Shown here piece after piece: positions 17,647 through 26,835 of a DNA stretch of 64,000 bases. The stretch spans positions 3,286,001-3,350,000 of the forward strand of contig NZ_JQLI01000008.1 in the NCBI RefSeq assembly GCF_000744095.1. The letters are read 5' to 3'. The notes beneath the pieces were generated by a model. That model was given only the letters and a program-made list of their open reading frames with translations. It searched no databases and was not told the origin of the DNA. The position numbers and the translations under genes were made by a program. Source of the stretch: Cupriavidus necator A5-1 (GTDB lineage Bacteria > Pseudomonadota > Gammaproteobacteria > Burkholderiales > Burkholderiaceae). Each line of letters opens with the position of its first letter. The first letter of the stretch is position 1.

Positions 17647-18939
17647 TCAGGCTGCCACTTCTTTGTCGGCCCGCGCAGCGCCCGGGCCGTAATGCGTGCG
17701 AACGTATTCGTCTACGATCGCCTGGAATTCCTCGGCAATACGCTCGCCGCGCAGCGTCTTCACCTTGACGCCGTCGACGAACACCGGCGCCGCCGGCGAT
17801 TCGCCCGAACCCGGCAGCGAGATGCCGATATTGGCGTGCTTGCTCTCACCCGGGCCGTTGACGATGCAGCCCATCACGGCCACGTCCATTTCCTCGACGC
17901 CCGGATAGGCGGTCTTCCATTGCGGCATCTGCTCGCGCAGGTAGGCCTGTATGCTGGCCGCCAGCTCCTGGAATACCGTGCTGGTGGTGCGGCCGCAGCC
18001 CGGGCATGCAATCACCATCGGGGTGAAGTTGCGCAGGCCCATGGTCTGCAGGATCTCCTGCCCCACGTACACTTCCTTCTCGCGCGGCGCGCCGGGTTCC
18101 GGCGTCAGCGAGATGCGGATGGTGTCGCCGATGCCTTCCTGCAGCAGCACCGACAGCGCCGCGGTCGAGGCCACGATGCCCTTGCTGCCCATACCGGCCT
18201 CGGTCAGGCCCAGGTGCAGCGCGTAGTCGCAGCGCCGCGCCAGTTCGCGGTACACCGCGACCAGCTCCTGCACCTGCGACACCTTGCACGACAGGATGAT
18301 CTGGTCGCCCGGCAGGCCGATCTCCTCGGCCTTCTTTGCCGAATCGATGGCCGAGGTGATCAGCGCCTCGATCATCACGCTCTGCGCCGGCCACGGCTCG
18401 GCGCGCCCCGCGTTCTCGTCCATGATGCGCGCCAGCAGGTCCTGGTCCAGGCTGCCCCAGTTCACGCCGATGCGCACCGGCTTGTTGTAGCGGCACGCCA
18501 TCTCGATCATCTGCGCGAACTGCGTGTCGCGCTTGGCGCCCTGGCCCACGTTGCCGGGGTTGATGCGGTACTTCGACAACGCCTCGGCGCAGGCCGGAAA
18601 GTCCTGCAGCAGCTTGTGGCCGTTGTAGTGGAAGTCGCCCACCAGCGGCACATCCACGCCCATGCGGTCGAGCTGCTCGCGGATCGACGGCACCGCGGCG
18701 GCCGCCTCGGGCGTGTTCACCGTGATGCGCACGATTTCCGAACCCGCGCGCGCCAGTTCCTTGACCTGGATCGCCGTGCCGATGGCATCGACCGTATCCG
18801 TGTTGGTCATCGACTGCACGCGTACCGGTGTGCCGCCGCCGATGGTCACCACGTTATCGCCCCACGCGACGCGCGCCTGGCGCGTCTGGCGGCGCGGCAG
18901 CGGACCGGGCAGGACAGGAAGACAGAGCTGTTGGTTCAT
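17647..18939 (-). CDS. ispG: 4-hydroxy-3-methylbut-2-en-1-yl diphosphate synthase
   Basis: A 430-residue 4Fe-4S enzyme of the MEP isoprenoid pathway that reductively converts the cyclic diphosphate MEcPP to HMBPP. The TIM-barrel part has PVRVQSMTNTDT and VPLVGDFHYNG. The cluster cysteines are in ACPGCGRT (about 312 and 315) and MGCIVNGPGE (about 357). It carries the short insertion common in betaproteobacteria. The ATG at 18939 (MNQQLCLPVLPG) is preferred over one 12 codons earlier. It is the only MEP-pathway gene in the window. Confidence 0.96.
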   Translation of the reverse strand: MNQQLCLPVLPGPLPRRQTRQARVAWGDNVVTIGGGTPVRVQSMTNTDTVDAIGTAIQVKELARAGSEIVRITVNTPEAAAAVPSIREQLDRMGVDVPLVGDFHYNGHKLLQDFPACAEALSKYRINPGNVGQGAKRDTQFAQMIEMACRYNKPVRIGVNWGSLDQDLLARIMDENAGRAEPWPAQSVMIEALITSAIDSAKKAEEIGLPGDQIILSCKVSQVQELVAVYRELARRCDYALHLGLTEAGMGSKGIVASTAALSVLLQEGIGDTIRISLTPEPGAPREKEVYVGQEILQTMGLRNFTPMVIACPGCGRTTSTVFQELAASIQAYLREQMPQWKTAYPGVEEMDVAVMGCIVNGPGESKHANIGISLPGSGESPAAPVFVDGVKVKTLRGERIAEEFQAIVDEYVRTHYGPGAARADKEVAA

Positions 18940-18989
18940 AGCGTTACCACTTTGCAAAGACGCACCTCGCCGCACCTTGCGCGCCCGCG

Positions 18990-19994
18990 TCAGGGCAGCG
19001 TGAGGCGCGCCACGTTGTTGCGGTTGGCTGCCTTCAGGTCGACCGGCTCGCCATTGCGGGTCATCGACTCGATGCCCTTGACGTTGCCGATCACCACCTT
19101 GTACGGGGGCGTACCGCCGCCGGCCACGGACTGGCCGGCCTTGGCGTTACCGCCCAGCACCACCTTGCCGTTCTTGTCCCGGATCTCATACCAGGTGTCG
19201 GCAGCAAAGCGGATCTGCAGTTCGCCCGCGCCTGCTGCGGCCGCCGGTGCCGCCGCCGCTACCGGCGCCACGGGGGCCGGCGCAGCGGCAGGCGACGCAA
19301 TGGCCGCCGATGCCGTTGCAGCAGGAGCCGCCTGGACCGGCGCCGCCACGGCGCTGGCGGGCACTGTCTCGGCGGACGGCGCCGGCGAATCGGCCCCGGC
19401 CATCACCGGCGGCAGCGCCGCCGTGACCGTGCCGGGCTCCGTGCCCGGCGCGGCTGCATGTTCTTCCGCCGCCGGGGTCTCGGCCGCGGCGCTGCGCGTT
19501 TCGATCCAGTGGCGGATATGGTCCAGCCCGAACCAGCCGCCCGCGGCCAGCCCCACCGCCACCAGCGCCAGCCAGATCCAGCGCCCGCCCGTGCCGCCGG
19601 AGCGGAATCGGTTGCGGTCGTCGAAGGCCGCGTTGATGCCGCCCTCGCGCTGGCGTGCGATTTCCGCCACCTGCACCACCGGGCGCGGCTGGAAGCGCGC
19701 CAGCAGCGGGTCGATATCGACATGCAGCATGCGCGCATAGGCACGCATCACGCCCTTGGCGAAGGTCACGTCGGGCACCGCCTGGAGATCGCCGGCTTCG
19801 ATCGCGCGCAGCTTGGTCGCCGCCACCTTCAGGCGCGCGCTGACGTCTTCCACCGACATCCGCTGCGCCTCGCGCTCGCGCGCCAGTGCCGCGCCGATCT
19901 CGCGCGCGGCGGCTTCGCGGTCTCCTTCGTGCGCGCCCCCGCCGACGTGTTGCGTCGGTACGGCCTGGCCTGCGGCGCGGTCGTGCTCACTCAT
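18990..19994 (-). CDS. rodZ: cytoskeleton protein RodZ
   Basis: A 334-residue bitopic membrane protein that links MreB filaments to the envelope. It has an N-terminal Xre-like helix-turn-helix domain (about 30-100, MSVEDVSARLKVAATKLRAIE), a transmembrane helix at about 139-157 (WLALVAVGLAAGGWFGL), a long Ala/Pro-rich periplasmic linker, and a C-terminal DUF4115 domain with the WYEIRD motif. Its start overlaps the pilF end by 8 nt. The order pilF-rodZ-ispG is conserved. Confidence 0.95.
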   Translation of the reverse strand: MSEHDRAAGQAVPTQHVGGGAHEGDREAAAREIGAALAREREAQRMSVEDVSARLKVAATKLRAIEAGDLQAVPDVTFAKGVMRAYARMLHVDIDPLLARFQPRPVVQVAEIARQREGGINAAFDDRNRFRSGGTGGRWIWLALVAVGLAAGGWFGLDHIRHWIETRSAAAETPAAEEHAAAPGTEPGTVTAALPPVMAGADSPAPSAETVPASAVAAPVQAAPAATASAAIASPAAAPAPVAPVAAAAPAAAAGAGELQIRFAADTWYEIRDKNGKVVLGGNAKAGQSVAGGGTPPYKVVIGNVKGIESMTRNGEPVDLKAANRNNVARLTLP

Positions 19995-20766
19995 CCCATG
20001 CTCCTTGTTCGTAGGCGGTCAACTCACGCGAATCGGGGAAACGGCTGCGCAGTTGCGCCCCCAGCGCATCCTGCGTGCGGCTGTCGCCCTGACGGTGGGC
20101 AATGCGCGCTCCCAGCCAGAGGGATTGCGCACTGACAAACTGGCTGCTGTTGACGCGCTGCGCATACTGCCGCGCCTGCGCGAAGTCGCCGCGCCGGTAA
20201 TAGACCAGCGCGAGGTTGGTGTTGGCCACCGGGTTGTTGCGGTCGTAGCCGAGCGCGGCCTTCAGGTTCTTTTCCGCTTCGGCGCTGTTGCCGCGGCGCA
20301 GCTCGCACGCGCCCAGGCTGATCATCGGCTTGCCCGGGCCGCCGGCGGACGGCGCCGACGCGGCGCGCTGCAGCATCGGCACGGCCTCGGCATAACGGCC
20401 TTCCTGGCACAGGAACCAGCCGTAGTTGTTAAGCAGGTCACCGTCGTTGCCGCGCATCGACACCGCGGTGCGGAAGCTGTCGTCGGCGAGCGCGCGTTCG
20501 TTCATGTTCATGTAGACCAGCGCGCGCACATGGTAGGCATCGGCCAACGACGGATCGACGGCGATGGCCTGCTTGATCTCGTCAAGCGCGACCGCGTTCT
20601 GACCGGCCTCGAGATAGTTGGTGGCCAGCTGCAGCCGGATGCCGGCGCGGCGCCTTGCATCGGTCTGGTCGGAAGCGGTCTGCAGATCCTGCGCCGGCGT
20701 ATGCGGCAGCTGGCAGCCGGACAACATCAGCAGCCCGAACAGGGCCGCAGCGATCAGACGGATCAT
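19987..20766 (-). CDS. pilF: type IV pilus biogenesis/stability lipoprotein PilF (PilW)
   Basis: A 259-residue TPR lipoprotein that acts as pilotin for the type IV pilus secretin PilQ. The signal MIRLIAAALFGLLMLSGC ends in a lipobox with Cys18. About six TPR units follow (for example LATNYLEAGQNAVALDEIKQ and NNYGWFLCQEGRYAEAVPML). The ATG overlaps the rlmN stop in an ATGA, so translation is probably coupled. No other pilus genes are nearby. Confidence 0.93.
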   Translation of the reverse strand: MIRLIAAALFGLLMLSGCQLPHTPAQDLQTASDQTDARRRAGIRLQLATNYLEAGQNAVALDEIKQAIAVDPSLADAYHVRALVYMNMNERALADDSFRTAVSMRGNDGDLLNNYGWFLCQEGRYAEAVPMLQRAASAPSAGGPGKPMISLGACELRRGNSAEAEKNLKAALGYDRNNPVANTNLALVYYRRGDFAQARQYAQRVNSSQFVSAQSLWLGARIAHRQGDSRTQDALGAQLRSRFPDSRELTAYEQGAWDE

Positions 20767-21917
20767 GCAGGGCGAGCCTCCCGAGACTGGCCGGCGGCAG
20801 TGACCGGCACCAGTGGCGTGATCTTGCCGAACTTGCCGCGCTCGGCCAGGCGGGTGCGGTCCTTCACTTCCCCGGCCAGCTGGCCGCAGGCAGCGTCGAT
20901 ATCGTCGCCGCGGGTCTTGCGGATGGTGGTCACGATCCCCGCGTCCATCAGCACCTGCGCGAAGCGCCGGATCTGTTCGTTGTTGGAGCGCTTCAGGCCC
21001 GATTCCGGGAAGGGATTGAACGGGATCAGGTTGAACTTGCACGGCACGTCGGCCACAAGCTTCAGCAGTTCCCGTGCATGCTCGACGCCGTCGTTGACGC
21101 CATCCAGCATGCAGTATTCGAAAGTAATGAAATCGCGCGGCGCGAATTCCAGGTAGCGGCCGCATGCCGCCATCAGTTCGGCCAGCGGGTACTTCTTGTT
21201 CAGCGGCACCAGCACGTCGCGCAGGGCGTCGTTGGACGCGTGCAGCGACACGGCGAGGGCCACCGGCAGATCCTGGGACAGCCGGTCCATCATCGGCACC
21301 ACGCCGGAGGTGGACAGCGTCACACGACGGCGCGACAGGCCGTAGGCGTTGTCGTCGAGCATCAGGCGCATGGCCGGCACGACGGCATCGTAGTTCAGCA
21401 GCGGCTCGCCCATGCCCATCATCACCACGTTGGAGATGACGCGGTCATCCTTGGGTCCGCGGCCCAGCTGCTCGCGCATGGCGAACTCGGCCATCCACAG
21501 CTGGCCGATGATCTCACCGGTGCTGAGGTTGCGCGAGAAGCCCTGCTTGCCGGTCGAGCAGAACCGGCAGTTGACGGCACAGCCAGCCTGCGAGGAAACG
21601 CACAGCGTGCCGCGCGTTTCCTCGGGGATGTAGACCGTTTCCACCGCGTTGCCCTGGCCCACGTCGAGCAGCCACTTGCGCGTGCCGTCGGCCGACAGGT
21701 TGTCGGTGATGACGGCAGGCGCGCGGATCTCGGCCCGCGTCGCGAGCTTTTCGCGCAGCGACTTGGCGAGATCCGACATGGCGTCGAAGCGGCTGGCACC
21801 GTAGTGGTGGATCCAGCGTTGCAGTTGCCGCGCACGGAACGGCTTCTCGCCGAGCTCGCCGCAATAAGCGGTGAGCGCGTCCGCGTCGAGGTCGAGCAGG
21901 TTGACGAGATCGTTCAT
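20763..21917 (-). CDS. rlmN: dual-specificity 23S rRNA/tRNA adenine C2-methyltransferase RlmN
   Basis: A 384-residue radical SAM enzyme that methylates A2503 of 23S rRNA and A37 of some tRNAs. The 4Fe-4S motif CAVNCRFC is at about 110-117, and the conserved MMGMGEPLLN lies downstream. The cysteines needed for the methyl-carrying mechanism are present (EYCMLDGVND near 290 to 300 and a further C-terminal Cys). It is 53 nt after ndk and overlaps pilF by 4 nt. Confidence 0.96.
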   Translation of the reverse strand: MNDLVNLLDLDADALTAYCGELGEKPFRARQLQRWIHHYGASRFDAMSDLAKSLREKLATRAEIRAPAVITDNLSADGTRKWLLDVGQGNAVETVYIPEETRGTLCVSSQAGCAVNCRFCSTGKQGFSRNLSTGEIIGQLWMAEFAMREQLGRGPKDDRVISNVVMMGMGEPLLNYDAVVPAMRLMLDDNAYGLSRRRVTLSTSGVVPMMDRLSQDLPVALAVSLHASNDALRDVLVPLNKKYPLAELMAACGRYLEFAPRDFITFEYCMLDGVNDGVEHARELLKLVADVPCKFNLIPFNPFPESGLKRSNNEQIRRFAQVLMDAGIVTTIRKTRGDDIDAACGQLAGEVKDRTRLAERGKFGKITPLVPVTAAGQSREARPA

Positions 21918-21970
21918 GATGGCAAACTCAGCTTCGGTGTCAGTCTAGACGTGGCAGCAATGCCAGACAA

Positions 21971-22396
21971 TCAGCGGCTGTAGACGTTCATGGCCGGGAA
22001 GAAGAATGCCACTTCCACGGCAGCCGTTTCAGCAGCGTCCGAGCCGTGCACGGCGTTGGCGTCGATGCTGTCGGCGAAGTCGGCGCGGATGGTGCCCTTG
22101 TCGGCCTTCTTCGGGTCGGTGGCGCCCATCAGGTCACGGTTCTTGGCGATGGCGTTTTCACCTTCCAGGGCCTGGATGATGACCGGGCCGGAAATCATGA
22201 AGTCCACCAGGTCCTTGAAGAACGGACGCTCCTTGTGGACAGCGTAGAACTGCTCGGCTTCGCCGCGCGACAGGTGCACCATCTTGGCAGCAACGATCTT
22301 CAGGCCGGCGGCCTCGAAACGGGCGTAGATCTGGCCGATAACGTTCTTGGCCACGGCATCCGGCTTGATAATCGACAGGGTGCGTTCGATCGCCAT
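21971..22396 (-). CDS. ndk: nucleoside diphosphate kinase
   Basis: A 141-residue enzyme that transfers the gamma-phosphate between nucleoside triphosphates and diphosphates. The start MAIERTLSIIKPDAVAKN and the catalytic histidine motif NAVHGSDAAETA (His117) are intact. The ribosome-binding site CGGAG is 6 nt before the ATG. A TAGAAT -10 box at 22443-22448 gives a leader of about 40 nt. It is the first gene of the long minus-strand series. Confidence 0.97.
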   Translation of the reverse strand: MAIERTLSIIKPDAVAKNVIGQIYARFEAAGLKIVAAKMVHLSRGEAEQFYAVHKERPFFKDLVDFMISGPVIIQALEGENAIAKNRDLMGATDPKKADKGTIRADFADSIDANAVHGSDAAETAAVEVAFFFPAMNVYSR

Positions 22397-22756
22397 GAAA
22401 AACTCCGAAAAATGAAGGGGTTACAAATGGATTAAACATGCGATTCTACCACGAAGACTATGACGCTTTCGAGGGTCTTCCCCGCTCTGGCGCGAGTCTT
22501 GCCGGTGTGGCGGCGCCGGGCGGCATCAAGTAACACGAAGCGCACATTACATCCTTGTCATGTCTGGAACGCGACGGGCCTGGGCGCGTCCAGCGTGAGC
22601 GGCGGCCAAGTCGCGCGAAGCACGGTTGGGGTGTCTTCTGGGTTACCCCACCCTTGCAATTCGCCCGCCCAGATGCCACATTGACGATGGTTCCGTCCGG
22701 AGTCGATCCGAATGATCGGATTCCCGGCGCCTCACCGTTTTGAGACAGGAGTCACC
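22397..22756. other. divergent intergenic region ndk / Bax1-like gene
   Basis: It holds the ndk leader and -10 on minus and the leader of the Bax1-like gene on plus. A 6-bp perfect inverted repeat ATCCGA-N4-TCGGAT lies at 22706-22721, 36 nt before that ATG. I see no credible gene or RNA in the middle. Confidence 0.5.
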
Positions 22757-23461
22757 ATGGATAACAAGCTGAATACCTACGGTTTCGGCAACAGTGCGTC
22801 GACCGTCACTGACGTCGTCGTTCGCAACCGGGTCTTGCGCAACACTTACTGGCTGCTGGCCCTCTCGATGATCCCCACCGTGCTCGGCGCGTGGATCGGC
22901 GTGGCCACCGGCTTCAGCTTCATGGCGGGCAGCCCCGGTCTGTCGCTGATCCTGTTCCTGGGCATTGCGTTCGGGTTCTTCTACGGCATCGAGAAGACCA
23001 AGAACAGCAGCATGGGCGTGGTCCTGCTGCTGGCCTTCACGTTCTTCATGGGGCTGATGCTGTCGCGCCTGATCGGCGCGACGCTGCAGTTCTCGAACGG
23101 GCCGGCGCTGATCATGTATGCCTTTGGCGGCACGGCGGCGGTGTTCGGCACGATGGCCACCATCGCCACGGTCAGCAAGCGTGATTTCTCGGGCCTCGGC
23201 AAGTTCCTGTTCGTCGGCGTGATCCTGCTGATCCTGGCCAGCGTCGCCAATATCTGGCTGCAGCTGCCCTCGCTGATGATCACGGTGTCGGTGATCGCCA
23301 TCGGTATCTTCTCGGCGTACATCCTGTTCGATGTGCAGCGCGTGGTGAACGGCGGCGAGACCAACTACATCACCGCCACGCTGGCGATCTACCTGGACGT
23401 GTACAACGTCTTCGTCAACCTGCTGGCGCTGCTGGGCATCTTCGGCGGCAGCCGCGAGTGA
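22757..23461 (+). CDS. Bax inhibitor-1/YccA family membrane protein
   Basis: A 234-residue integral membrane protein with about seven hydrophobic helices (for example NTYWLLALSMIPTVLGAWIG and MITVSVIAIGIFSAYILFDV). The typical YccA ending LDVYNVFVNLLALLGIFGG is present. YccA of E. coli binds FtsH and modulates its proteolysis; other family members are pH-sensitive calcium-leak channels. The ATG at 22757 has AGGAG upstream; an ATG 15 codons earlier lacks one. It is monocistronic and ends at a strong terminator. Confidence 0.92.
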   Translation: MDNKLNTYGFGNSASTVTDVVVRNRVLRNTYWLLALSMIPTVLGAWIGVATGFSFMAGSPGLSLILFLGIAFGFFYGIEKTKNSSMGVVLLLAFTFFMGLMLSRLIGATLQFSNGPALIMYAFGGTAAVFGTMATIATVSKRDFSGLGKFLFVGVILLILASVANIWLQLPSLMITVSVIAIGIFSAYILFDVQRVVNGGETNYITATLAIYLDVYNVFVNLLALLGIFGGSRE

Positions 23462-23480
23462 CGGCAAACGCCGCAGCATG

Positions 23481-23510
23481 AAAAACCGGCCTGTTGGCCG
23501 GTTTTTCTTT
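23481..23510. terminator. bidirectional terminator between the Bax1-like gene and rlmD
   Basis: The arms AAAAACCGGCC and GGCCGGTTTTT surround a TGTT loop, with A and T tracts on the two flanks. It can serve both convergent genes. Confidence 0.88.
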
Positions 23511-23536
23511 GGGCGCCCGCTCGCGGATGGGCCGGA

Positions 23537-25000
23537 TCAGCTGCGGTCGAACACCGCGATCGACTCCACGTGCGAGGTGTGCGGGAACATGTTGACCACG
23601 CCCGCGCCGCTCAGCCGGTAGCCGGCCTCGTGCACCAGCAGGCCGGCATCGCGCGCCAACGTCGCAGGGCTGCACGAGACATAGACGATGCGCTGCGGCA
23701 GCACATCGCTGCCCTGCTGCGCCAGTTCGCCCAGCGCCTTGCACACCGCCAGCGCACCCTCGCGCGGCGGATCCACCAGCCAGCGGTCGAAGCGGCCCAG
23801 CGCCGCGATATCTTCGGCGGTGACCTCGAACAGGTTACGGCAGGCAAACTCGGTCTTGTCGGCCAGGCCGTTATATCCGGCATTGGCCAGCGCGCGCGTG
23901 GTCAGCGCCTCGCTGCCCTCGATGCCCGTCACCGACTTGCCCTGCGTTGCCAGCGGCAGCGTGAAGTTGCCGATGCCGCAGAACAGGTCGAGCAGCCGGT
24001 CCTGCGGCTGCGCGTCGAGCAGGCGCAGCGCGCGGCCGATCAGCACGCGGTTGATCTGGTGGTTGACCTGGGTGAAGTCGGTCGGCTTGAACGGCATGCG
24101 GATGCCGAATTCCGGCAGCGTGTAGGCCAGTTCGACGTCGGTCGGGTAGAACGGGTAGACCGTGTCCGGGCCCTTGGGCTGCAGCCAGAACTGCACCTTG
24201 TATTCGTCGGCAAAGGTGCGCAGCAGGTCCTTGTCGGCATCGGTCAGCGGTTCCAGGATGCGTAGCACCAGCGCGGTCACTTCCTGGCCGACGGCCAGCT
24301 CGATCTGCGGCATGCGGTCGCGGATCGACAGCCCCGCCACCAACTCGCGCAGCGGCACCAGCATCGCCGATACATGCGGCGGCAGGATCTCGCAGCGGGT
24401 CATGTCGGCCACGTAACTGCTCTTGCGCTCATGGAAGCCGACCAGCACGCCGCCCTTCTTGACCACATGGCGCACGGTCAGCCGCGCGCGGTACCGGTAG
24501 CCCCAGTCCGGCCCGGCGATCGGGCGGAACACCACGTCCGGCTTCACTTTCGACAGGTGCCACAGGTTGTCTTCCAGCACGCGCTGCTTGATCGCGAGCT
24601 GCGCGCGCGAATCCAGATGCTGCATCGAGCACCCGCCACAGACGCCGAAATGCTGGCAGCCCGGCTTGACGCGCATCACCGATTCCTGCCGGATCTCGAC
24701 GAGATGGGCCTGTTCGTAGCTGGGCTTGCGGCGGAAACTGCGATAGCTGACGGTTTCGCCGGGCAGCGCGCCTTCGACGAAGATCACCTTTCCGGGCGTG
24801 CCGTCCTCGTTCACCAGGCGGCCGACGCCGCGGGCTTCCATGTCGAGGCTCTCGATCGACACGACTGGGTCCGCTGCTGGCGTGCCAGTGTTAGCGGCAG
24901 CGCGGCCACGGGACTCATTTGCGACGGGAGCCGCACTTGCCTCGGCAGCGGCGGGCGCCACTGCAGGCGTTTCTTGTGGGGAGGACACGACTTGGGACAC
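23537..25000 (-). CDS. rlmD: 23S rRNA (uracil-1939-C5)-methyltransferase RlmD
   Basis: A 487-residue TrmA/RlmD-family enzyme that methylates U1939 of 23S rRNA. After a low-complexity Ala/Pro-rich N-terminal extension of about 45 residues comes a TRAM domain. The 4Fe-4S cysteines are in CQHFGVCGGC plus CEIL. The SAM-binding LDLFCGIGNFTLPLA and the catalytic VYVSCSPATLARD follow. The start used here is the first available codon; later in-frame starts would remove part of the extension. A TACAAT box at 25037-25042 suggests its promoter. Confidence 0.93.
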   Translation of the reverse strand: MSQVVSSPQETPAVAPAAAEASAAPVANESRGRAAANTGTPAADPVVSIESLDMEARGVGRLVNEDGTPGKVIFVEGALPGETVSYRSFRRKPSYEQAHLVEIRQESVMRVKPGCQHFGVCGGCSMQHLDSRAQLAIKQRVLEDNLWHLSKVKPDVVFRPIAGPDWGYRYRARLTVRHVVKKGGVLVGFHERKSSYVADMTRCEILPPHVSAMLVPLRELVAGLSIRDRMPQIELAVGQEVTALVLRILEPLTDADKDLLRTFADEYKVQFWLQPKGPDTVYPFYPTDVELAYTLPEFGIRMPFKPTDFTQVNHQINRVLIGRALRLLDAQPQDRLLDLFCGIGNFTLPLATQGKSVTGIEGSEALTTRALANAGYNGLADKTEFACRNLFEVTAEDIAALGRFDRWLVDPPREGALAVCKALGELAQQGSDVLPQRIVYVSCSPATLARDAGLLVHEAGYRLSGAGVVNMFPHTSHVESIAVFDRS

Positions 25001-25098
25001 CAGATAAAACCTGACGTATTGTTTTGCGAAAGCGGGATTGTATGCCAGTCCGGGTCCGTGCCGGTGGCAGCGTCCCGACGATCCGAAGGAGACGGCAA

Positions 25099-25953
25099 AT
25101 GGAACTGATTTCGTGGAATATCCAGTGGGGCCGCGGCGCCGACGGACGCGTGGACCTGTCCCGACAAATCGAGACCATGCGTGGCATCGCCGACGCCGAC
25201 GTGATCTGCCTGCAGGAAGTCACACGCGGTTTCGGCGAATTGCGCGGCGCCCCGGGCGAGGACCAGGTGGCGGAACTGACCGCCCTGCTGCCAGGCTATC
25301 ACATGCTCTATGCACCTGGCGTGGACCGCCGCACGAGCAGCGGCGGCCTGAAGCAATTTGGCAACCTGATCGCCACCCGCCTGCCGGTGCGCGAAGTCTT
25401 CCGCCATGCCCTGCCGTGGCCGGCGGACCCGCAGGTAGCGTCAATGCCGCGCGTGGCGCTGGAAGTGACGGTCGAGGCCGGCGCACATCGGCTGCGCGTG
25501 ATCTGCACGCACCTGGAATATTACTCGGCACTCCAGCGCGCCGCCCAGGCCGAAGCCTTGCGCGATTGGCACGCCCAGGCTTGCGCCCACGCGCGCCGCC
25601 CCGGCCGCAGCGAGAATCGGCCGGGCCCGTTTACGCCCGAGCCGCGCCCGACAGAAGCCATCCTGTGCGGCGACTTTAACAGCAAACCCGACGATATCGC
25701 CTATCGCCGCATGCTGGAGCCGTTCGACGACGCCACCCAGCCATGGCGCGATGCCTGGCTGCACGCGCATCCCGGTCAGCCGCACGCGCCGACCTGCGCG
25801 ATGTACGATAAGGAGCAATGGCCGGAGCCGCCGTTTACCTGCGATTTCATGTTGGTGACGGAGGACCTCACCGCGCGCATCCGGCGCTGCGAGGTCGATG
25901 CGGATACCGCCGACTCGGACCACCAGCCGATCCTGCTGTCGCTGCATCAGTAA
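25099..25953 (+). CDS. endonuclease/exonuclease/phosphatase family protein
   Basis: A 284-residue metal-dependent hydrolase of the EEP superfamily. It has the first metal motif ISWNIQWG (about 4-11), CLQEV (about 39-43), CGDFNSKPDD (about 195-204) and the terminal catalytic SDHQPI. AAGGAG lies upstream of the ATG. Members range from AP endonucleases to lipid phosphodiesterases, and the substrate cannot be told. It is divergent from rlmD and convergent with the exonuclease gene. There is no signal peptide, so it is cytoplasmic. Confidence 0.88.
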   Translation: MELISWNIQWGRGADGRVDLSRQIETMRGIADADVICLQEVTRGFGELRGAPGEDQVAELTALLPGYHMLYAPGVDRRTSSGGLKQFGNLIATRLPVREVFRHALPWPADPQVASMPRVALEVTVEAGAHRLRVICTHLEYYSALQRAAQAEALRDWHAQACAHARRPGRSENRPGPFTPEPRPTEAILCGDFNSKPDDIAYRRMLEPFDDATQPWRDAWLHAHPGQPHAPTCAMYDKEQWPEPPFTCDFMLVTEDLTARIRRCEVDADTADSDHQPILLSLHQ

Positions 25954-25995
25954 CGCTGGACGTCGTGACTGCGGGTGCCGGCGGCGCTGGCACCT

Positions 25996-26835
25996 TCAGT
26001 CTTCGAGGTCTTCCGCTTCCGGGGTGAGACGCTGCAGCCGGAACGCCTGCAGGTATTCCATCCACTGCTCGCCCGGCAGCTCGGCCAGCGATTCCTGGAC
26101 GAATTCCATCTCGACGTCGAACTCGCGCGGCGACAGCCCGCCGCGCATCAGCTGGAAGCGGCAGTACATCAGGTAGGTGTTGACGACGTCGGTCTCGCAG
26201 TAGGCGCGGATCTCGTCGAGCTGGCCAGCCTGGTAGGCCTGCCAGACCTTGCTGCCGTCCATCCCCATCTTGCCCGGGAAGCCGCACAGCTTTGCCAGGT
26301 CATCCAGCGGCGCGCTGGCGCGGGGCTGGTACATCGCCAGCAGGTCCATCAGATCCAGGTGCCGCATGTGGTAGCGGCTGATGTAGTTGTTCCACTTGAA
26401 GTCGCGGCTGTCGTCCTCGCGGCCCTCGCCCATTTCCCAGTAGCGCGGCGCGGTGACGCCGTTCACCAGGCCACGGTAATGCAGCACCGGCAGGTCGAAG
26501 CCGCCGCCGTTCCATGAAACCAGTTGCGGGCTGTAGCGCGCAATCAGTTCGTAGAACTTCTGGATCAGCGTGGCTTCGTTGTCTTCCGTGGTGCCCAGCG
26601 AGCCGACGTGGAACACCGCCGAGCCGTCGCGATGCGTGCGGCGCAGCACGCAGGAAATCGCGGCGACGCGCTGGAGGTAGTGCGGAAGGAAATCGCTGCC
26701 GGTCTTTTCGCGGCGGGCGGAGAACGCATGCTCGGCGACTTCGGCGTCGCTCATCGCATCGGGGTGGTCATGCAAACGGCGCAGGCCGGCGACATCGGGA
26801 ATGGTCTCGATGTCGAATACCAGCACAGGGGTCAT
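25996..26835 (-). CDS. 3'-5' exonuclease, DEDDy type (PolB-like)
   Basis: A 279-residue predicted exonuclease. It has the ExoI motif FDIETIP (Asp8, Glu10), ExoII around SWNGGGFDLPVL, and ExoIII YCETDVVNTYLMY with the Tyr/Asp pair that defines the DEDDy class. It matches the stand-alone PolB-like 3'-5' exonuclease family of proteobacteria. The ATG overlaps the rpoS stop as ATGA, so it is probably translated with rpoS. A DNA-repair role is an inference. Confidence 0.88.
   Translation of the reverse strand: MTPVLVFDIETIPDVAGLRRLHDHPDAMSDAEVAEHAFSARREKTGSDFLPHYLQRVAAISCVLRRTHRDGSAVFHVGSLGTTEDNEATLIQKFYELIARYSPQLVSWNGGGFDLPVLHYRGLVNGVTAPRYWEMGEGREDDSRDFKWNNYISRYHMRHLDLMDLLAMYQPRASAPLDDLAKLCGFPGKMGMDGSKVWQAYQAGQLDEIRAYCETDVVNTYLMYCRFQLMRGGLSPREFDVEMEFVQESLAELPGEQWMEYLQAFRLQRLTPEAEDLED

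Noticed and set aside
16168..19740. A 1190-codon open frame on the plus strand opposite hisS, ispG and rodZ
   Set aside because: It is antisense to three intact, recognisable genes. Long antisense frames are expected at this GC content, and the product (His/Ala/Arg/Gln-rich) matches no family.
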